The notes below the pieces were generated by a model, which had not been told where the DNA came from, did not search any database, and saw only the letters and a program-made list of their open reading frames with translations. This document shows, piece by piece, positions 40,671 through 55,175 of a stretch of DNA of 64,000 bases. Every line of letters starts with the position of its first letter. The first letter of the stretch is position 1. The position numbers and the translations under genes were made by a program. The stretch is from contig NZ_CP088923.1 in NCBI RefSeq assembly GCF_021545845.1, positions 2,480,001-2,544,000 of the forward strand, in the 5' to 3' direction. Origin of the DNA: Rhodanobacter thiooxydans. GTDB taxonomy: Bacteria; Pseudomonadota; Gammaproteobacteria; Xanthomonadales; Rhodanobacteraceae.

Positions 40671-41685
40671 GGGTTACCTTGGGCAGATGGCGTCGCAGGC
40701 AGCGACGTTTCAGCGCCAGCCAGGCGACTGCCGCTGCAAGATAGACAGCCATGGTAATCGGCAGCGCCATGTACAGATGACTCCAGGCCAACCAGGCCGA
40801 AGGTGCCGCGACCAGCAGGTTCCAGCCCATATAGATCATGTCCGAGCGTGCGTGAGTTCCCCCGCGTCGCACCAGCCACTGGTAGAGGTGTTCGCGATGG
40901 GCAGTGTACCAGCGCCGCCCGCGCCACATGCGGGTCAGCAGGGTCAGGCTGGCATCCGCCACGAAGGCGGATGACAGGATCAGCGCCGGCCACAACCACG
41001 AGGGATCGACGCGCCACAGCATGGCACTGAAGGCGAAGATCAGCAGGCCCACGCTGCCGCTGCCGACGTCGCCCATGAAGATCCGCGCCGGCGGCCGGTT
41101 GAAGCACCAGAAGCCCAGCGCCGATGCCGCAAAGACCGCCGCCGCCGCCGCCAGCGCAGATTGCCCCGCTGCGACAGCCAGCCCGGCCAGGCCGGCGCCC
41201 ACGAAGATCGCCTGCTGCGCCAGCAGGCCATCGATGCCGTCCATGAAGTTGTGCAGGTTGATGCTCCAGGCGCCGGCGATCAGCAGCAGCGGCATCCACC
41301 ATCCCGACAAGCCGGTAGTCAGCAGGCCCAGCGAAAACAGGCCCACCGCCAGCAATTGGACGCCCAGTCGCGGCAGGATCGGCAGCGAGCGGTGGTCGTC
41401 CCACCAGCCAGCCAGCGCCACCAGCACCAGCGCGGCGAGCAGGCTGGCGATCACGCTTGCCGGCCACGCCGCCGGCGGATGCCGCAGCACGCCCGGCAGA
41501 CACGCCAGCATGGCCACGACGATGCCGATGCCACCGCCGCGAGGGGTGGGCAGGCGATGCGAGCGGCGTGGCCCGGGCTGGTCCAGCATGCCGCGCCGCT
41601 GCGCGTAGCCGATCGCGCCGCGCACCAGCAGCAGGGTGATCGACAAGCTGGCCAGCAACCATCCGATGGTCGTGTACATGCTCAC
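40657..41685 (-). CDS. Undecaprenyl-phosphate sugar-phosphate transferase (WecA/WbpL-like, GT4)
   Basis: A 342-residue polytopic protein of the MraY/WecA family, with about ten hydrophobic segments. Family motifs are visible: DQPGPRRSHRLPTPRGGGIG (cytoplasmic loop), INLHNFMDGIDGLLAQQ (the NxxNFMDGxDG active-site motif) and RIFMGDVGSGSVGLLI (the GDxGS motif). It starts lipid-linked O-antigen synthesis by moving a HexNAc-phosphate onto undecaprenyl phosphate. First gene of the unit with the capD-like gene and galU. Confidence 0.92.
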   Translation of the reverse strand: MSMYTTIGWLLASLSITLLLVRGAIGYAQRRGMLDQPGPRRSHRLPTPRGGGIGIVVAMLACLPGVLRHPPAAWPASVIASLLAALVLVALAGWWDDHRSLPILPRLGVQLLAVGLFSLGLLTTGLSGWWMPLLLIAGAWSINLHNFMDGIDGLLAQQAIFVGAGLAGLAVAAGQSALAAAAAVFAASALGFWCFNRPPARIFMGDVGSGSVGLLIFAFSAMLWRVDPSWLWPALILSSAFVADASLTLLTRMWRGRRWYTAHREHLYQWLVRRGGTHARSDMIYMGWNLLVAAPSAWLAWSHLYMALPITMAVYLAAAVAWLALKRRCLRRHLPKVTHVAA

Positions 41686-41728
41686 TTCAATGGGCTCACT
41701 GCAATGGGCTCACTTCACTCGGCTCATT

Positions 41729-42901
41729 TCACTCACTGGCGACGCCGTGGATCGGCCGGATCGTGCTCCAGCTCTTGCAACTGGGGCATTGCCAATGATG
41801 CGCCTTGGCGCCGAAACCGCAGCGGCTGCAGCGGTACATCGCCTGGCCTTCCAGCAGCTTGCGGGTGAGGTCGCGCAGGATCAGAAAATTCTCGCGCGCC
41901 TCGCCTTCGATCTTGTCCATGGTGGCGTCGATCAGGGCCATCAGCCCACGCACCGATGGCCGCTTGCGCAATTGTGCGGTCAGGAAGTCGATCGCCGCCC
42001 GCTCGCCATCGCGCTGGCGGTACAGGTGGGTCAGCGCCAGCACCGGCGACACGCCGTGGTAGCGCCCGAGCATGTCGTGCAGGAAATGTTCCGCGCGTTC
42101 CATCTGCTGCGAACGGGCGTAGCTGTTGAGCAGCGGCGGCAGGATATCCGGGGTGAAGGCAATATCAGCCTTGATCGCTGCCTCGTAGGCAGCGACCGCC
42201 TCGGCGTGCTGACCGTCCTCGGACAGCAGGCGGCCGGTCAGCATGAAGGCGCGCACGCAGCCGGGCTGGCACTCGAACGCCTGGCGCAGGTAGTCGCGCG
42301 CCTCGGCGCGGGCGCCGTGCTGGCGCGAGCGGTCGGCCAGCTCGCAGTAGAACTGGGCGATCATCGGCGCCTCGTCCTCACCGGTCATCACTTCCAGCCG
42401 CCGCGCGTGCTCGATCGCCTTGTGCCAGTCACGCTCGTGCTGGTAGATCGCGATCAGGTGGCGCAGCGCCGACGGCGCGTGTGCATCCATCGCCACCAGG
42501 TCGGAGAACAGCGCCTCGGCACGATCCAGCAGGCCGGCACGCATGTAATCCTCGCCCAGCTCCAGCAAGGCCACCGTCTTCATCGCATCGGTCAGACCCG
42601 GCCGTGAAACCAGGTGCTGGTGCAGCCGGATCGCGCGGTCCACTTCGCCGCGGCGGCGGAACAGGTTGCCCAGCGCCAGGTGCGTCTCGACCGTGTCGCG
42701 GTTGTACTCGGCCAGCTTGAGGAAGACCTCGATCGCCTTGTCCTGCTCTTCGTTGAGCAGGTAGTTCAGGCCGCGGAAATAGTCCGAGGACAGTTCGCTG
42801 ACCTCGGCACCGGAACGGCGCGCATCAGCCTGACGGGAGGCCCACCAGCCCAGCACGAAGGCAGCCGGCACCAGCGGAACCAGTACATACAGGAGATTCA
42901 T
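41729..42901 (-). CDS. lapB: LapB (YciM): TPR regulator of LPS assembly
   Basis: A 390-residue inner-membrane-anchored protein that directs LpxC degradation by FtsH. It has an N-terminal membrane helix (LYVLVPLVPAAFVLGWWA), about nine TPR repeats (e.g. GLNYLLNEEQDKAIEVFLKL, TVETHLALGNLFRRRGEVDR), and a C-terminal rubredoxin-type metal site (YRCSRCGFGAKAHHWQCPSC). Its start overlaps lapA by four bases, the conserved lapA-lapB pair. Confidence 0.93.
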   Translation of the reverse strand: MNLLYVLVPLVPAAFVLGWWASRQADARRSGAEVSELSSDYFRGLNYLLNEEQDKAIEVFLKLAEYNRDTVETHLALGNLFRRRGEVDRAIRLHQHLVSRPGLTDAMKTVALLELGEDYMRAGLLDRAEALFSDLVAMDAHAPSALRHLIAIYQHERDWHKAIEHARRLEVMTGEDEAPMIAQFYCELADRSRQHGARAEARDYLRQAFECQPGCVRAFMLTGRLLSEDGQHAEAVAAYEAAIKADIAFTPDILPPLLNSYARSQQMERAEHFLHDMLGRYHGVSPVLALTHLYRQRDGERAAIDFLTAQLRKRPSVRGLMALIDATMDKIEGEARENFLILRDLTRKLLEGQAMYRCSRCGFGAKAHHWQCPSCKSWSTIRPIHGVASE

Positions 42902-43146
42902 GGTTTGGCCGGCGACTGCTTGTCCGCGCGGGGTTGCCGGCGGCGCTGGCGCATGCTTGCACCGAGCCAGGCGGTGAGCCCGCCCAGCAGCCAGCCGATC
43001 ACCAGCGCCCCCAGCAGGGCGGCACCCTTGGGCAACTGCATCCGGACAAACGCGAAGTCGTAACCGACCAGGTCGGCATTGAGCGCACCCAGCACGACAC
43101 CGGCGGCAACGAAGATCACGAGAACGATGATGGCGAGCAGTCGCAT
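42898..43146 (-). CDS. lapA: LapA-domain small inner-membrane protein
   Basis: An 82-residue protein with two hydrophobic helices (LLAIIVLVIFVAAGVVLGAL and LLGALVIGWLLGGLTAWLGA) and a basic tail, as in the DUF1049/LapA family. The start is the ATG at MRLLAIIV; the frame extends upstream without family similarity. Always beside lapB in this order in gammaproteobacteria. Confidence 0.88.
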   Translation of the reverse strand: MRLLAIIVLVIFVAAGVVLGALNADLVGYDFAFVRMQLPKGAALLGALVIGWLLGGLTAWLGASMRQRRRQPRADKQSPAKP

Positions 43147-43247
43147 GGCCAAGACTTTACCCGATTGGTCGTGACAGGCACAGGCAGCACCGGCCGCCTC
43201 GTGCGGCAGCGCTTCATCGCGGGCCAGCGGTCGCCTGGCGGCAGGCA

Positions 43248-43282
43248 ACAAAAAGGCAGGACCAACTTGCGTCGCCTGCCTT
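43248..43282 (-). terminator. Intrinsic terminator of ihfB
   Basis: On the minus strand AAGGCAGG pairs with CCTGCCTT across a 14-base loop and is followed by a short T-run (TTTTTGT). It lies about 30 bases past the ihfB stop. Confidence 0.6.
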
Positions 43283-43313
43283 CGATTGGTTTTCCGGTGT
43301 GGCGGCCAGGATA

Positions 43314-43613
43314 TCAGGCGGTTTTCTGCTCCAGATCCTGGTTGACGCGCTCGCGCAATTCCTTGCCCGGCTTGAAATGCGGAACGTGCTTGCCGGGCAG
43401 CGCCACGGCCTCGCCCGTCTTGGGGTTGCGCCCCATGCGCGGCGGCCGGTAATGCAGCGCAAAGCTGCCGAAGCCGCGCACCTCGATGCGTTCGCCGTGA
43501 GCGAGGGCATGGCTCATCTGCTCGATGACGCTCTTGACGGCCATCTCGACGTCCGCGAACGCAAGATGGGTCTGGCGCCTGGCGAGCGCCTCGATCAATT
43601 CGGATTTAGTCAT
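43314..43613 (-). CDS. ihfB: Integration host factor beta subunit
   Basis: DNA-bending HU-family protein, partner of IhfA. The 99-residue protein is canonical: [19 protein letters not shown], then [26 protein letters not shown] and the DNA-binding arm [20 protein letters not shown]. Order cmk-rpsA-ihfB-lapA-lapB is the conserved gammaproteobacterial cluster. Confidence 0.96.
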   Translation of the reverse strand: MTKSELIEALARRQTHLAFADVEMAVKSVIEQMSHALAHGERIEVRGFGSFALHYRPPRMGRNPKTGEAVALPGKHVPHFKPGKELRERVNQDLEQKTA

Positions 43614-43642
43614 GGGGCCCCAATGTCCGTGACATGAAACAA

Positions 43643-43671
43643 CGGGGCGACGGCGATGAGCCGCCGCCCCG
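43643..43671 (-). terminator. Hairpin downstream of rpsA
   Basis: A 13-base stem with one mismatch (ACGGGGCGACGGC against GCCGCCGCCCCGT) and a short loop lies just past the rpsA stop and before ihfB. The T-tract is weak, so it may only partly terminate. Confidence 0.5.
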
Positions 43672-43691
43672 TATCAGGCTGCTGCAGGCGC

Positions 43692-45365
43692 TCAGTCGGC
43701 CTTGTTGAACTGCTCCTTGAGCAGCGCACCAAGCTTGGTCGTACCGCTGGCCGCGGACGAATAATCCACCGACGTGTCGGGTGCATCTTCCTCGTCCTTG
43801 GCGCGGATCGAGAGCGCCAGCTGGCGACCCTTGCGATCCATGCCGGTGAACTTGGCCTCGACCTTGTCGCCCACCTTCAGGTGCTGGGTGGCGTCGTCGA
43901 TGCGTTCCTTGGCGATGTCGTTGGCGCGCAGGTAACCCTCCACGCCTTCGCCCAGGTCGATCACGGCGCCCTTCGCGTCGACTTCCTTGACGGTGCCGGT
44001 AACGATGCTGCCGCGCGGATTCGCCGCCATGAACTGGCCGAACGGATCCTGCTCCATCTGCTGGATGCCGAGGCTGATGCGCTCGCGCTCCGGATCCACC
44101 GCCAGCACCACGGCCTCGATCTCGTCGCCCTTCTTGAAGTTGCGCACGAGGTCTTCGCCGGACATCTGCCAGGAGATGTCGGACAGGTGCACCAGGCCGT
44201 CGATGCCGCCGTCCAGGCCGATGAACACGCCGAAGTCGGTGATCGACTTGATCTGGCCGGAGACCTTGTCGCCCTTCTTGTGCATGGCGGCGAACGCTTC
44301 CCACGGGTTGGAGCGCGTCTGCTTGATGCCCAGCGAGATGCGGCGACGCTCTTCATCCACGTCCAGCACCATCACTTCGGTCTCGTCGCCGACCTGCACC
44401 ACCTTGGCCGGGTTGACGTTCTTGTTGGTCCAGTCCATCTCGGACACGTGCACCAGGCCTTCCACGCCCGGCTCGATCTCGACGAAGCAGCCGTAATCGG
44501 TGACGTTGGAGACCTTGCCGAACAGGCGGCTGCCGACCGGGTAGCGACGGGCGATGGCGACCCACGGGTCGTCGCCCAGCTGCTTCAGGCCCAGCGAGAC
44601 GCGGTTGCGCTCCTTGTCGTACTTCAGCACGCGCACGTCCAGCTCGTCGCCGACGTTGACCACTTCGGACGGATGACGCACGCGCTTCCACGCCATGTCG
44701 GTGATGTGCAGCAGGCCGTCGATGCCGCCCAGGTCCACGAACGCGCCGTAGTCGGTGAGGTTCTTGACCGTGCCCTTGACCACGGCGCCCTCGGTCAGGC
44801 GCTCCAGCAGCTTCTCGCGCTCCTCGGAGAACTCGGTCTCGACGACGGCGCGGCGGCTGACCACCACGTTGTTGCGCTTGCGGTCCAGCTTGATGATCTT
44901 GAACTCGAGTTCCTTGCCCTCGAGGTAGACCGGGTCGCGCACCGGGCGCACGTCGACCAGCGAGCCCGGCAGGAACGCGCGGACGTCCTTGATGTCGACG
45001 GTGAAACCACCCTTGACCTTGCCGGAGATCATGCCGACGATGGTCTCTTCCTTGTCGAACGCCTGCTCCAAGTCGTCCCACACCATCGAGCGCTTGGCTT
45101 TCTCGCGCGACAGCTTGGTCTCGCCGAAGCCGTCTTCCAGGGCTTCGAGGGCTACCTTCACCTCGTCGCCCACCTGCACTTCCAGCACGCCGCTCTCGCT
45201 CTTGAACTGCTCGATCGGGACGATGCCTTCGCTCTTCAGGCCGGCATTGATCACGACGACGTCGTTGCGGATTTCCACCACGATGCCGGTGACGATGGCA
45301 CCGGGCTTCAGCTTGGAAATGGCCTGCTGGCTCTGTTCAAACAGTTCGGCAAAACTTTCAGTCAT
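43692..45365 (-). CDS. rpsA: 30S ribosomal protein S1
   Basis: The mRNA-binding ribosomal protein. The 557-residue protein consists of six S1 domains, recognisable from repeats such as [60 protein letters not shown] and [20 protein letters not shown], each followed by the GLVH-S or [10 protein letters not shown] end. The start at [13 protein letters not shown] is standard. Confidence 0.97.
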   Translation of the reverse strand: MTESFAELFEQSQQAISKLKPGAIVTGIVVEIRNDVVVINAGLKSEGIVPIEQFKSESGVLEVQVGDEVKVALEALEDGFGETKLSREKAKRSMVWDDLEQAFDKEETIVGMISGKVKGGFTVDIKDVRAFLPGSLVDVRPVRDPVYLEGKELEFKIIKLDRKRNNVVVSRRAVVETEFSEEREKLLERLTEGAVVKGTVKNLTDYGAFVDLGGIDGLLHITDMAWKRVRHPSEVVNVGDELDVRVLKYDKERNRVSLGLKQLGDDPWVAIARRYPVGSRLFGKVSNVTDYGCFVEIEPGVEGLVHVSEMDWTNKNVNPAKVVQVGDETEVMVLDVDEERRRISLGIKQTRSNPWEAFAAMHKKGDKVSGQIKSITDFGVFIGLDGGIDGLVHLSDISWQMSGEDLVRNFKKGDEIEAVVLAVDPERERISLGIQQMEQDPFGQFMAANPRGSIVTGTVKEVDAKGAVIDLGEGVEGYLRANDIAKERIDDATQHLKVGDKVEAKFTGMDRKGRQLALSIRAKDEEDAPDTSVDYSSAASGTTKLGALLKEQFNKAD

Positions 45366-45497
45366 GTTGATTCCATAGTGGGAAAAGACCGTCGCCCGTT
45401 GCGCCTGGTTGAGTGTTGCGCACGGACTTTCCGGTCCACCGGTTGTGGGTGTTTTCGGGTGGTTCCGCAGAACCGACCGTCGACACCATGGGCCAAA

Positions 45498-45518
45498 ACC
45501 CCCTGCCACGGCAGGGGC
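45498..45518 (-). terminator. Intrinsic terminator of cmk
   Basis: On the minus strand CCCCTGCC and GGCAGGGG form a tight hairpin followed by GTTTTGG, about 25 bases past the cmk stop. It separates cmk from rpsA, which therefore should have its own promoter in the 45366-45495 interval. Confidence 0.55.
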
Positions 45519-45541
45519 ACAGAAGCCGCCGCGCAATCCGC

Positions 45542-46219
45542 TCAGGACTGCACGACGGCAAGTACTTTCGCGACGACCTCGTCGATACCCATGCCGGTGG
45601 TATCCACCAGCACGGCATCTTCGGCAGGCTTGAGCGGCGCAACCGCACGTGATGCATCGCGGCTGTCACGCGCCTCAATTTCTCGCTGAAGGCCGCCAAG
45701 TGTAACGTTGAGTCCCTTTTCCTTCAACTGCTTATAGCGCCTTTTCGCCCGTTCGGCGGCGCTCGCGGTGAGGAAAACCTTGTGCGCGGCATCCGGGAAG
45801 ATCACCGTGCCCATGTCGCGCCCATCGGCGACCAGCCCAGGCGCCCTGCGGAAACCCAGTTGCAGCGCCACCAAGGCCTCGCGCACCGACGACATCGAGG
45901 CGATCGCCGAGGCCGCCGCTCCGGCGGTTTCGGTGCGCAGCTCGTCGGTGGCGTCGTGGCCGTTGACGATCACCCGGGTCTCGCCGCCGCTGGCGGCGCG
46001 GAACTGGATCTTCGTGCCCTGCGCGCAGCGGGTCACCGCCTCCACATCCGACAGGTCCAGCCCTTCCGCGCCGGCGGCGTAGCCCACCGCGCGGTACAGC
46101 GCCCCGGAGTCCAGCAGCCGCCAGCCCAGCCGCTCGGCCACCAGCGCGCTGACGGTGCCCTTGCCCGATCCCGACGGCCCGTCAATGGTGAGTACGGGAA
46201 CGGCGGGAGCATGGCTCAT
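45542..46219 (-). CDS. cmk: Cytidylate kinase
   Basis: Phosphorylates CMP and dCMP. The 225-residue protein has the P-loop [20 protein letters not shown], the [20 protein letters not shown] segment, [20 protein letters not shown] and the LID region [14 protein letters not shown]. Full length, upstream of rpsA as in most relatives. Confidence 0.95.
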   Translation of the reverse strand: MSHAPAVPVLTIDGPSGSGKGTVSALVAERLGWRLLDSGALYRAVGYAAGAEGLDLSDVEAVTRCAQGTKIQFRAASGGETRVIVNGHDATDELRTETAGAAASAIASMSSVREALVALQLGFRRAPGLVADGRDMGTVIFPDAAHKVFLTASAAERAKRRYKQLKEKGLNVTLGGLQREIEARDSRDASRAVAPLKPAEDAVLVDTTGMGIDEVVAKVLAVVQS

Positions 46220-46330
46220 GGCGGAGTCCTGGGCTGGCTGGAGAAGCGGCAGTTTAACGCGTTGACCCTACTGGAAACGCGTGCTATCTAGCCGGTCTCC
46301 CCTGTCCGCCAGCCCTGCCCGCACCGCCTT

Positions 46331-46588
46331 ATGACCGACCTTCGCCGCGAGTTCGAGCAGGCTGCCAGAGACATTCGGCGATTGGCCAGGCGCCCCGACA
46401 ACGACACCTTGCTGAAGCTCTACGCGCTCTACAAGCAGGGCTCGGAGGGCGATCTCAAGCGGGCGCAGCCCGGTTTCTTCGATTTCGTCGGCACCGCCAA
46501 GCATGAAGCCTGGGCGCAGCTGAACGGGGTTCTCGAGGAAGAGGCCATGCGGCGCTACATCGCGCTGGTCTACCAACTGCTGGCCTGA
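46331..46588 (+). CDS. Acyl-CoA-binding protein
   Basis: An 85-residue four-helix protein of the ACBP family. Typical residues are present: DTLLKLYALYKQGSEGDLKR (the LYALYKQ(A/G)xxGD signature) and KHEAWAQLNGVLEEEAMRRY (the K-x2-AW motif). Bacterial ACBPs buffer long-chain acyl-CoA. It lies 88 bases upstream of fadH on the same strand, with a PsrA-like site between them. Confidence 0.9.
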   Translation: MTDLRREFEQAARDIRRLARRPDNDTLLKLYALYKQGSEGDLKRAQPGFFDFVGTAKHEAWAQLNGVLEEEAMRRYIALVYQLLA

Positions 46589-46646
46589 GGCCTGCGGCGG
46601 CTTGCACACGCGGCGCTTGCTTTCAAACGCCGAATCCCGGCACATT

Positions 46647-46660
46647 CATACGGCCGTTTG
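46647..46660. promoter_or_regulatory. PsrA-type operator upstream of fadH
   Basis: CATACGGCCGTTTG differs by one base from the CAAACG-N2-CGTTTG palindrome found twice at the TetR gene. It ends 16 bases before the fadH start, where a repressor would block initiation. A further half-site, CAAACG, lies at 46624-46629. Confidence 0.5.
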
Positions 46661-46661
46661 A

Positions 46662-48695
<2,034 letters not shown>

Positions 48696-48743
48696 ACGCC
48701 GACACGCCGGCACCGTTGCCATCGGGCAGCGGTGCCGGTCATG

Positions 48744-48885
48744 CAAAAGAAAGCGCCCCGCAGGGAAGACGCATCAACATGGGTTCAGGGGGGGAGTTGA
48801 ACCAGATGTTGTATTTAGCGTCGCTGCGGGGCGAGGGCCGCCGCCACTAGGGGGGAGGGGAAGTGGCGGGACGGAAGTGATTTTA
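48744..48885 (-). ncRNA. Candidate small RNA with C-rich loops (sX13-like)
   Basis: On the minus strand the order is: a possible -10 box TAAAAT (48880-48885); a hairpin with 8-base stem (48862-48869 with 48841-48848) and a 13-base loop of almost only C and T; then a long nested hairpin with four successive stems (48824-48833/48754-48763, 48818-48822/48768-48772, 48806-48811/48775-48780, 48798-48803/48782-48787) whose apical loop is ACTCCCCCCC; then the T-rich tail CTTTCTTTT. Size would be about 130 nt. C-rich loops that pair with G-rich ribosome sites are known from Xanthomonas sX13. Expression and homology are not shown here. Confidence 0.6.
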
Positions 48886-48945
48886 TGATCGACGGAATAA
48901 AGTATCTAATATATATTTAGAACGTTATTTATTTCATATCACTAT

Positions 48946-49854
48946 ATGTTTGATCTTCGCCAATTACGCTACTTCGTCGCTGTCGCGGAAGAACTGAGCT
49001 TCACCCGCGCCGCGCTGAGACTGCACCTTTCCCAGCCTCCGCTATCGCAACAGATCCAGTCGTTGGAGCAGGATCTGGGCGTGCGCCTGCTGGAACGCAC
49101 CAAACGCAGCGTGGCGCTCACCGAACCCGGCCGGGTGTTCCTTGAACAGGCCCGGCAGATCCTGGCCAAGGTGGATGAGGCGCGCAACCAGACGGTGGCC
49201 GCTGCCGCGGGTTACACCGGCCAGTTGCGGCTGGCCTACACCGTTTCGGTCTCGTTCCACCCGGTCATGCCACGGACCTTGCTGCGTTTTGGCCAGATCG
49301 CTCCCGACGTGCGCCTGCAACTGAACGAGATGTACACCGAACCGCAGTTTGCAGCCCTGCTCGCCGGCAGGATCGACGTCGGCTTTGTCCGCGACGAGCC
49401 GGTGCACCCGCACGCCCGCGACCTGCGCTTCAGCGTGATCGACCGCGAACCGCTGCTGCTTGCGCTGCCCGCGGGCCATCCGCTGGCTGGCCGCAGCCGC
49501 CTGCACCTGGCCGAAGTGGCCGGCGACGCGTTCGTGTCGCAACCGCGCGAACTTGCCGCCACGCTCTATGACCGGCTGGTGAAACTGGCGACGCAGGCCG
49601 GCTTCCAGCCGACGATCACCCAGCACGCCCAGCAGATCACCGGCCTGCTGGCCCTGGTGGCCGCCGGCTTGGGGCTGGCCCTGGTGCCGGCCAGCATGCG
49701 TGCCGTGCGCCTGGTCGGGGTTTGCTACGTGCCGCTGGAAGATTCCGATGCCTATCTGTTGCTGGCCGTGGCTTCCAGGACCGACGACCATTCCCCCGCC
49801 CTGCAGCAATTCCTGGCCACGGTGGCGCAAACCGCCCTCACGCCGGACTTGTGA
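48946..49854 (+). CDS. LysR-family transcriptional regulator
   Basis: A 302-residue LysR regulator: winged HTH at the N-terminus (MFDLRQLRYFVAVAEELSF, HLSQPPLSQQIQSLEQDLGV) and the effector-binding periplasmic-protein-like domain, with YTVSVSFHPVMP and the LLALPAGHPLAGRSRLHLAE stretch. BenM/CatR-like in tone. No purine-rich ribosome site precedes the ATG; the leader is AT-rich. The target is unknown; the adjacent genes are fadH (same strand upstream) and rpmJ. Confidence 0.85.
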   Translation: MFDLRQLRYFVAVAEELSFTRAALRLHLSQPPLSQQIQSLEQDLGVRLLERTKRSVALTEPGRVFLEQARQILAKVDEARNQTVAAAAGYTGQLRLAYTVSVSFHPVMPRTLLRFGQIAPDVRLQLNEMYTEPQFAALLAGRIDVGFVRDEPVHPHARDLRFSVIDREPLLLALPAGHPLAGRSRLHLAEVAGDAFVSQPRELAATLYDRLVKLATQAGFQPTITQHAQQITGLLALVAAGLGLALVPASMRAVRLVGVCYVPLEDSDAYLLLAVASRTDDHSPALQQFLATVAQTALTPDL

Positions 49855-49877
49855 GCAGCCACGCCGCCCGCTATACT
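49849..49877 (+). promoter_or_regulatory. Sigma-70 promoter of rpmJ
   Basis: TTGTGA (49849-49854) and TATACT (49872-49877) are 17 bases apart, about 40 bases before the rpmJ start. The -35 box overlaps the lysR stop codon. Confidence 0.55.
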
Positions 49878-49916
49878 TGCGCGCTTACATTTTTAGTCTA
49901 GTGTCAGGAGCTGGCC

Positions 49917-50042
49917 GTGAAGGTGCTTAACTCTTTGAAGTCCGCCAAGGCGCGGCATCGCGACTGCAAGGTTGTGCGTCGTCGCGGCAAGGTGTTCGTG
50001 ATCTGCAAGAGCAACCCCCGTTTCAAGGCTCGCCAGCGCTGA
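49917..50042 (+). CDS. rpmJ: 50S ribosomal protein L36, type B
   Basis: A 41-residue ribosomal protein with GTG start and ribosome site [25 protein letters not shown], then [20 protein letters not shown] and a final Arg. This is the longer L36 form (YkgO-like) with an incomplete set of zinc-binding Cys, the usual single L36 of Xanthomonadales. Followed by a strong terminator. Confidence 0.95.
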   Translation: MKVLNSLKSAKARHRDCKVVRRRGKVFVICKSNPRFKARQR

Positions 50043-50062
50043 GCCCAGCCTGACGATGTCAC

Positions 50063-50090
50063 AAAAAAGGCCGCGAAAGCGGCCTTTTTT
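50063..50090. terminator. Bidirectional terminator between rpmJ and greA
   Basis: AAAAAAGGCCGC and GCGGCCTTTTTT flank a GAAA tetraloop, giving a classic intrinsic terminator on both strands for two convergent genes. Confidence 0.92.
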
Positions 50091-50128
50091 GCGAGTGATC
50101 TCCGGCCAGCGGCGGTGCTGGCCGGAGA

Positions 50129-50601
50129 TCATTCGTAGCGGACGTCGATGATCTCGTAGTGCTTGACGCCGTTCGGGGCGGTGAATTCGAAGCTGTCGCC
50201 GGCGCTCTTGCCGATCAGCGCGCGGGCGATCGGCGAGGACACCGCGATCAGCCGCTGCTTGATGTCCGCCTCCAGGTCGCCGACGATCTGGTAGGTCACC
50301 GTGGCGCCGGAGTCCTCGTCCTCCAGGTCCACCGTGGCGCCGAACACCACCTTGCTGCCGGCGCTCAGCCTCACCACGTCAATGACCTCGGCGGTCGACA
50401 GCAGCGCTTCCAGCTGCGCGATGCGTCCCTCGGTGAAGCTCTGCAGCTCACGCGCGGCGTGGTACTCCGCATTCTCCTTGAGGTCGCCGTGGGCGCGGGC
50501 TTCGGCGATCGCCGCGATGATACGCGGGCGTTCGACCGACTTCAGCCGCTCCAGCTCGGCGCGCAGGCGCTCGGAACCGGTCTTGGTAATCGGGGCGCGA
50601 C

Positions 50602-50605
<4 letters not shown>
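50129..50605 (-). CDS. greA: Transcription elongation factor GreA
   Basis: Stimulates transcript cleavage in backtracked RNA polymerase. The 158-residue protein has the N-terminal coiled coil ([35 protein letters not shown] with the acidic tip) and the FKBP-like C-terminal domain ([38 protein letters not shown]). Its start overlaps the carB stop (ATGA), so it ends the car operon. Confidence 0.95.
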
Positions 50606-53821
<3,216 letters not shown>

Positions 53822-53829
<8 letters not shown>

Positions 53830-54958
53830 GGGTGCGGGCCTCCTGCATCAGTGCGGCGAAACGTTTGAACAGATAACCCATGTCGAGCGGGCCGGGGCTT
53901 GCTTCGGGATGGCCCTGGAAGCAGAACGCGGGTCGGTCGGTCAGCGCGAAGCCCTGCAGCGATCCGTCGAACAGCGAGACGTGGGTAACCCGCACGTTCG
54001 CCGGCAGTGTGGCCGGATCCACCGCGAAGCCATGGTTCTGGCTGGTGATCAGCACCCGGCCGTCGTCCAGATCCTTCACCGGGTGGTTGGCGCCGTGATG
54101 GCCGAACTTCATCTTCAGCGTCTTGCCGCCCAGCGCCAGGCCCATCAACTGGTGGCCGAGACAGATGCCGAACAGCGGGATCTTCGCCTCGAGGAACTGG
54201 CCGGTTGCCGCGATGGCGTAGTCGCAGGCCGCCGGATCGCCGGGGCCGTTGGACAGGAACACGCCATCGGGTTGCATGGCGAGCACCTCGGCGGCAGGCG
54301 TCTGCGCCGGCACCACGGTGACCTCGCAGCCCTGCTCGGCGAGCAGGCGCAGGATGTTGAGCTTGGTGCCGAAGTCGTAGGCGACCACCTTGAAGCGCAT
54401 CGCAGGCTGGTTGAACGCGGTGCGGTCGAGGTCGTACACGCCCTCCTGCCACACGTACGGCGCGGCGGTGCTGACCACCTTGGCCAGGTCCATGCCGTTC
54501 AGGCCGGGAAACGCGCGAGCCTTGGCCAGCGCAGCATCTGCGTCGACCTGCTCACCGGCCACGATGCAGCCGGCGAGCGCGCCCTTGTCGCGCAGGATGC
54601 GGGTCAGCCGGCGGGTGTCGATGCCGGCGATCGCGACCGTGCCGTGGCGCTTCAGGTAATCGGGCAGGCTCTCGGTGCTGCGCCAGCTGCTGGCGCGGCG
54701 CGGCAGGTCGCGCACGATCAGCCCGGCCGCGTGCACGGTGGTGGATTCGGCGTCTTCGGCGTTGACGCCGGTGTTGCCGATGTGCGGATAGGTCAGCGTG
54801 ACGATCTGGCGTGCATAGGAAGGATCGGTGAGGATCTCCTGGTAACCGGTCATGGCCGTGTTGAAAACCACCTCGCCGACGGTTTCGCCGGTGGCACCAA
54901 CGGCATGGCCGCGAAAGACGCTGCCGTCTTCGAGGGCCAGCAGGGCAGGAATAGGCAT
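53822..54958 (-). CDS. carA: Carbamoyl-phosphate synthase small subunit
   Basis: Glutaminase subunit that passes ammonia to CarB. The 378-residue protein shows [40 protein letters not shown], the nucleophile Cys in [20 protein letters not shown] and the catalytic His/Glu in [13 protein letters not shown]. Full length. Upstream lie 217 bases before a divergent dioxygenase gene; I see no clear attenuator there. Confidence 0.96.
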
Positions 54959-55175
54959 CGGGGTAACCGCCTTTTGGATACAGCAAAGTCCGCAAGCCGC
55001 ATCATGGCTGGCTTGTGGAGTTTGGTGGGGAAAGAAATTCGGGCGGGTGGAAATGATAAGCGGCGGGGCCGTTTCTGTCCACCTCAGGGAACGTGAATCG
55101 GTGAATTCTCTGGCTCTTACGCACCGCGCTGGCGGCGTACACTAAGCCACTTGTCTTGTTCGAGGCCGATGCCCC

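Noticed and set aside
38823..40757. A 644-codon plus-strand frame
   Set aside because: Antisense to the capD-like dehydratase, which has intact SDR motifs.
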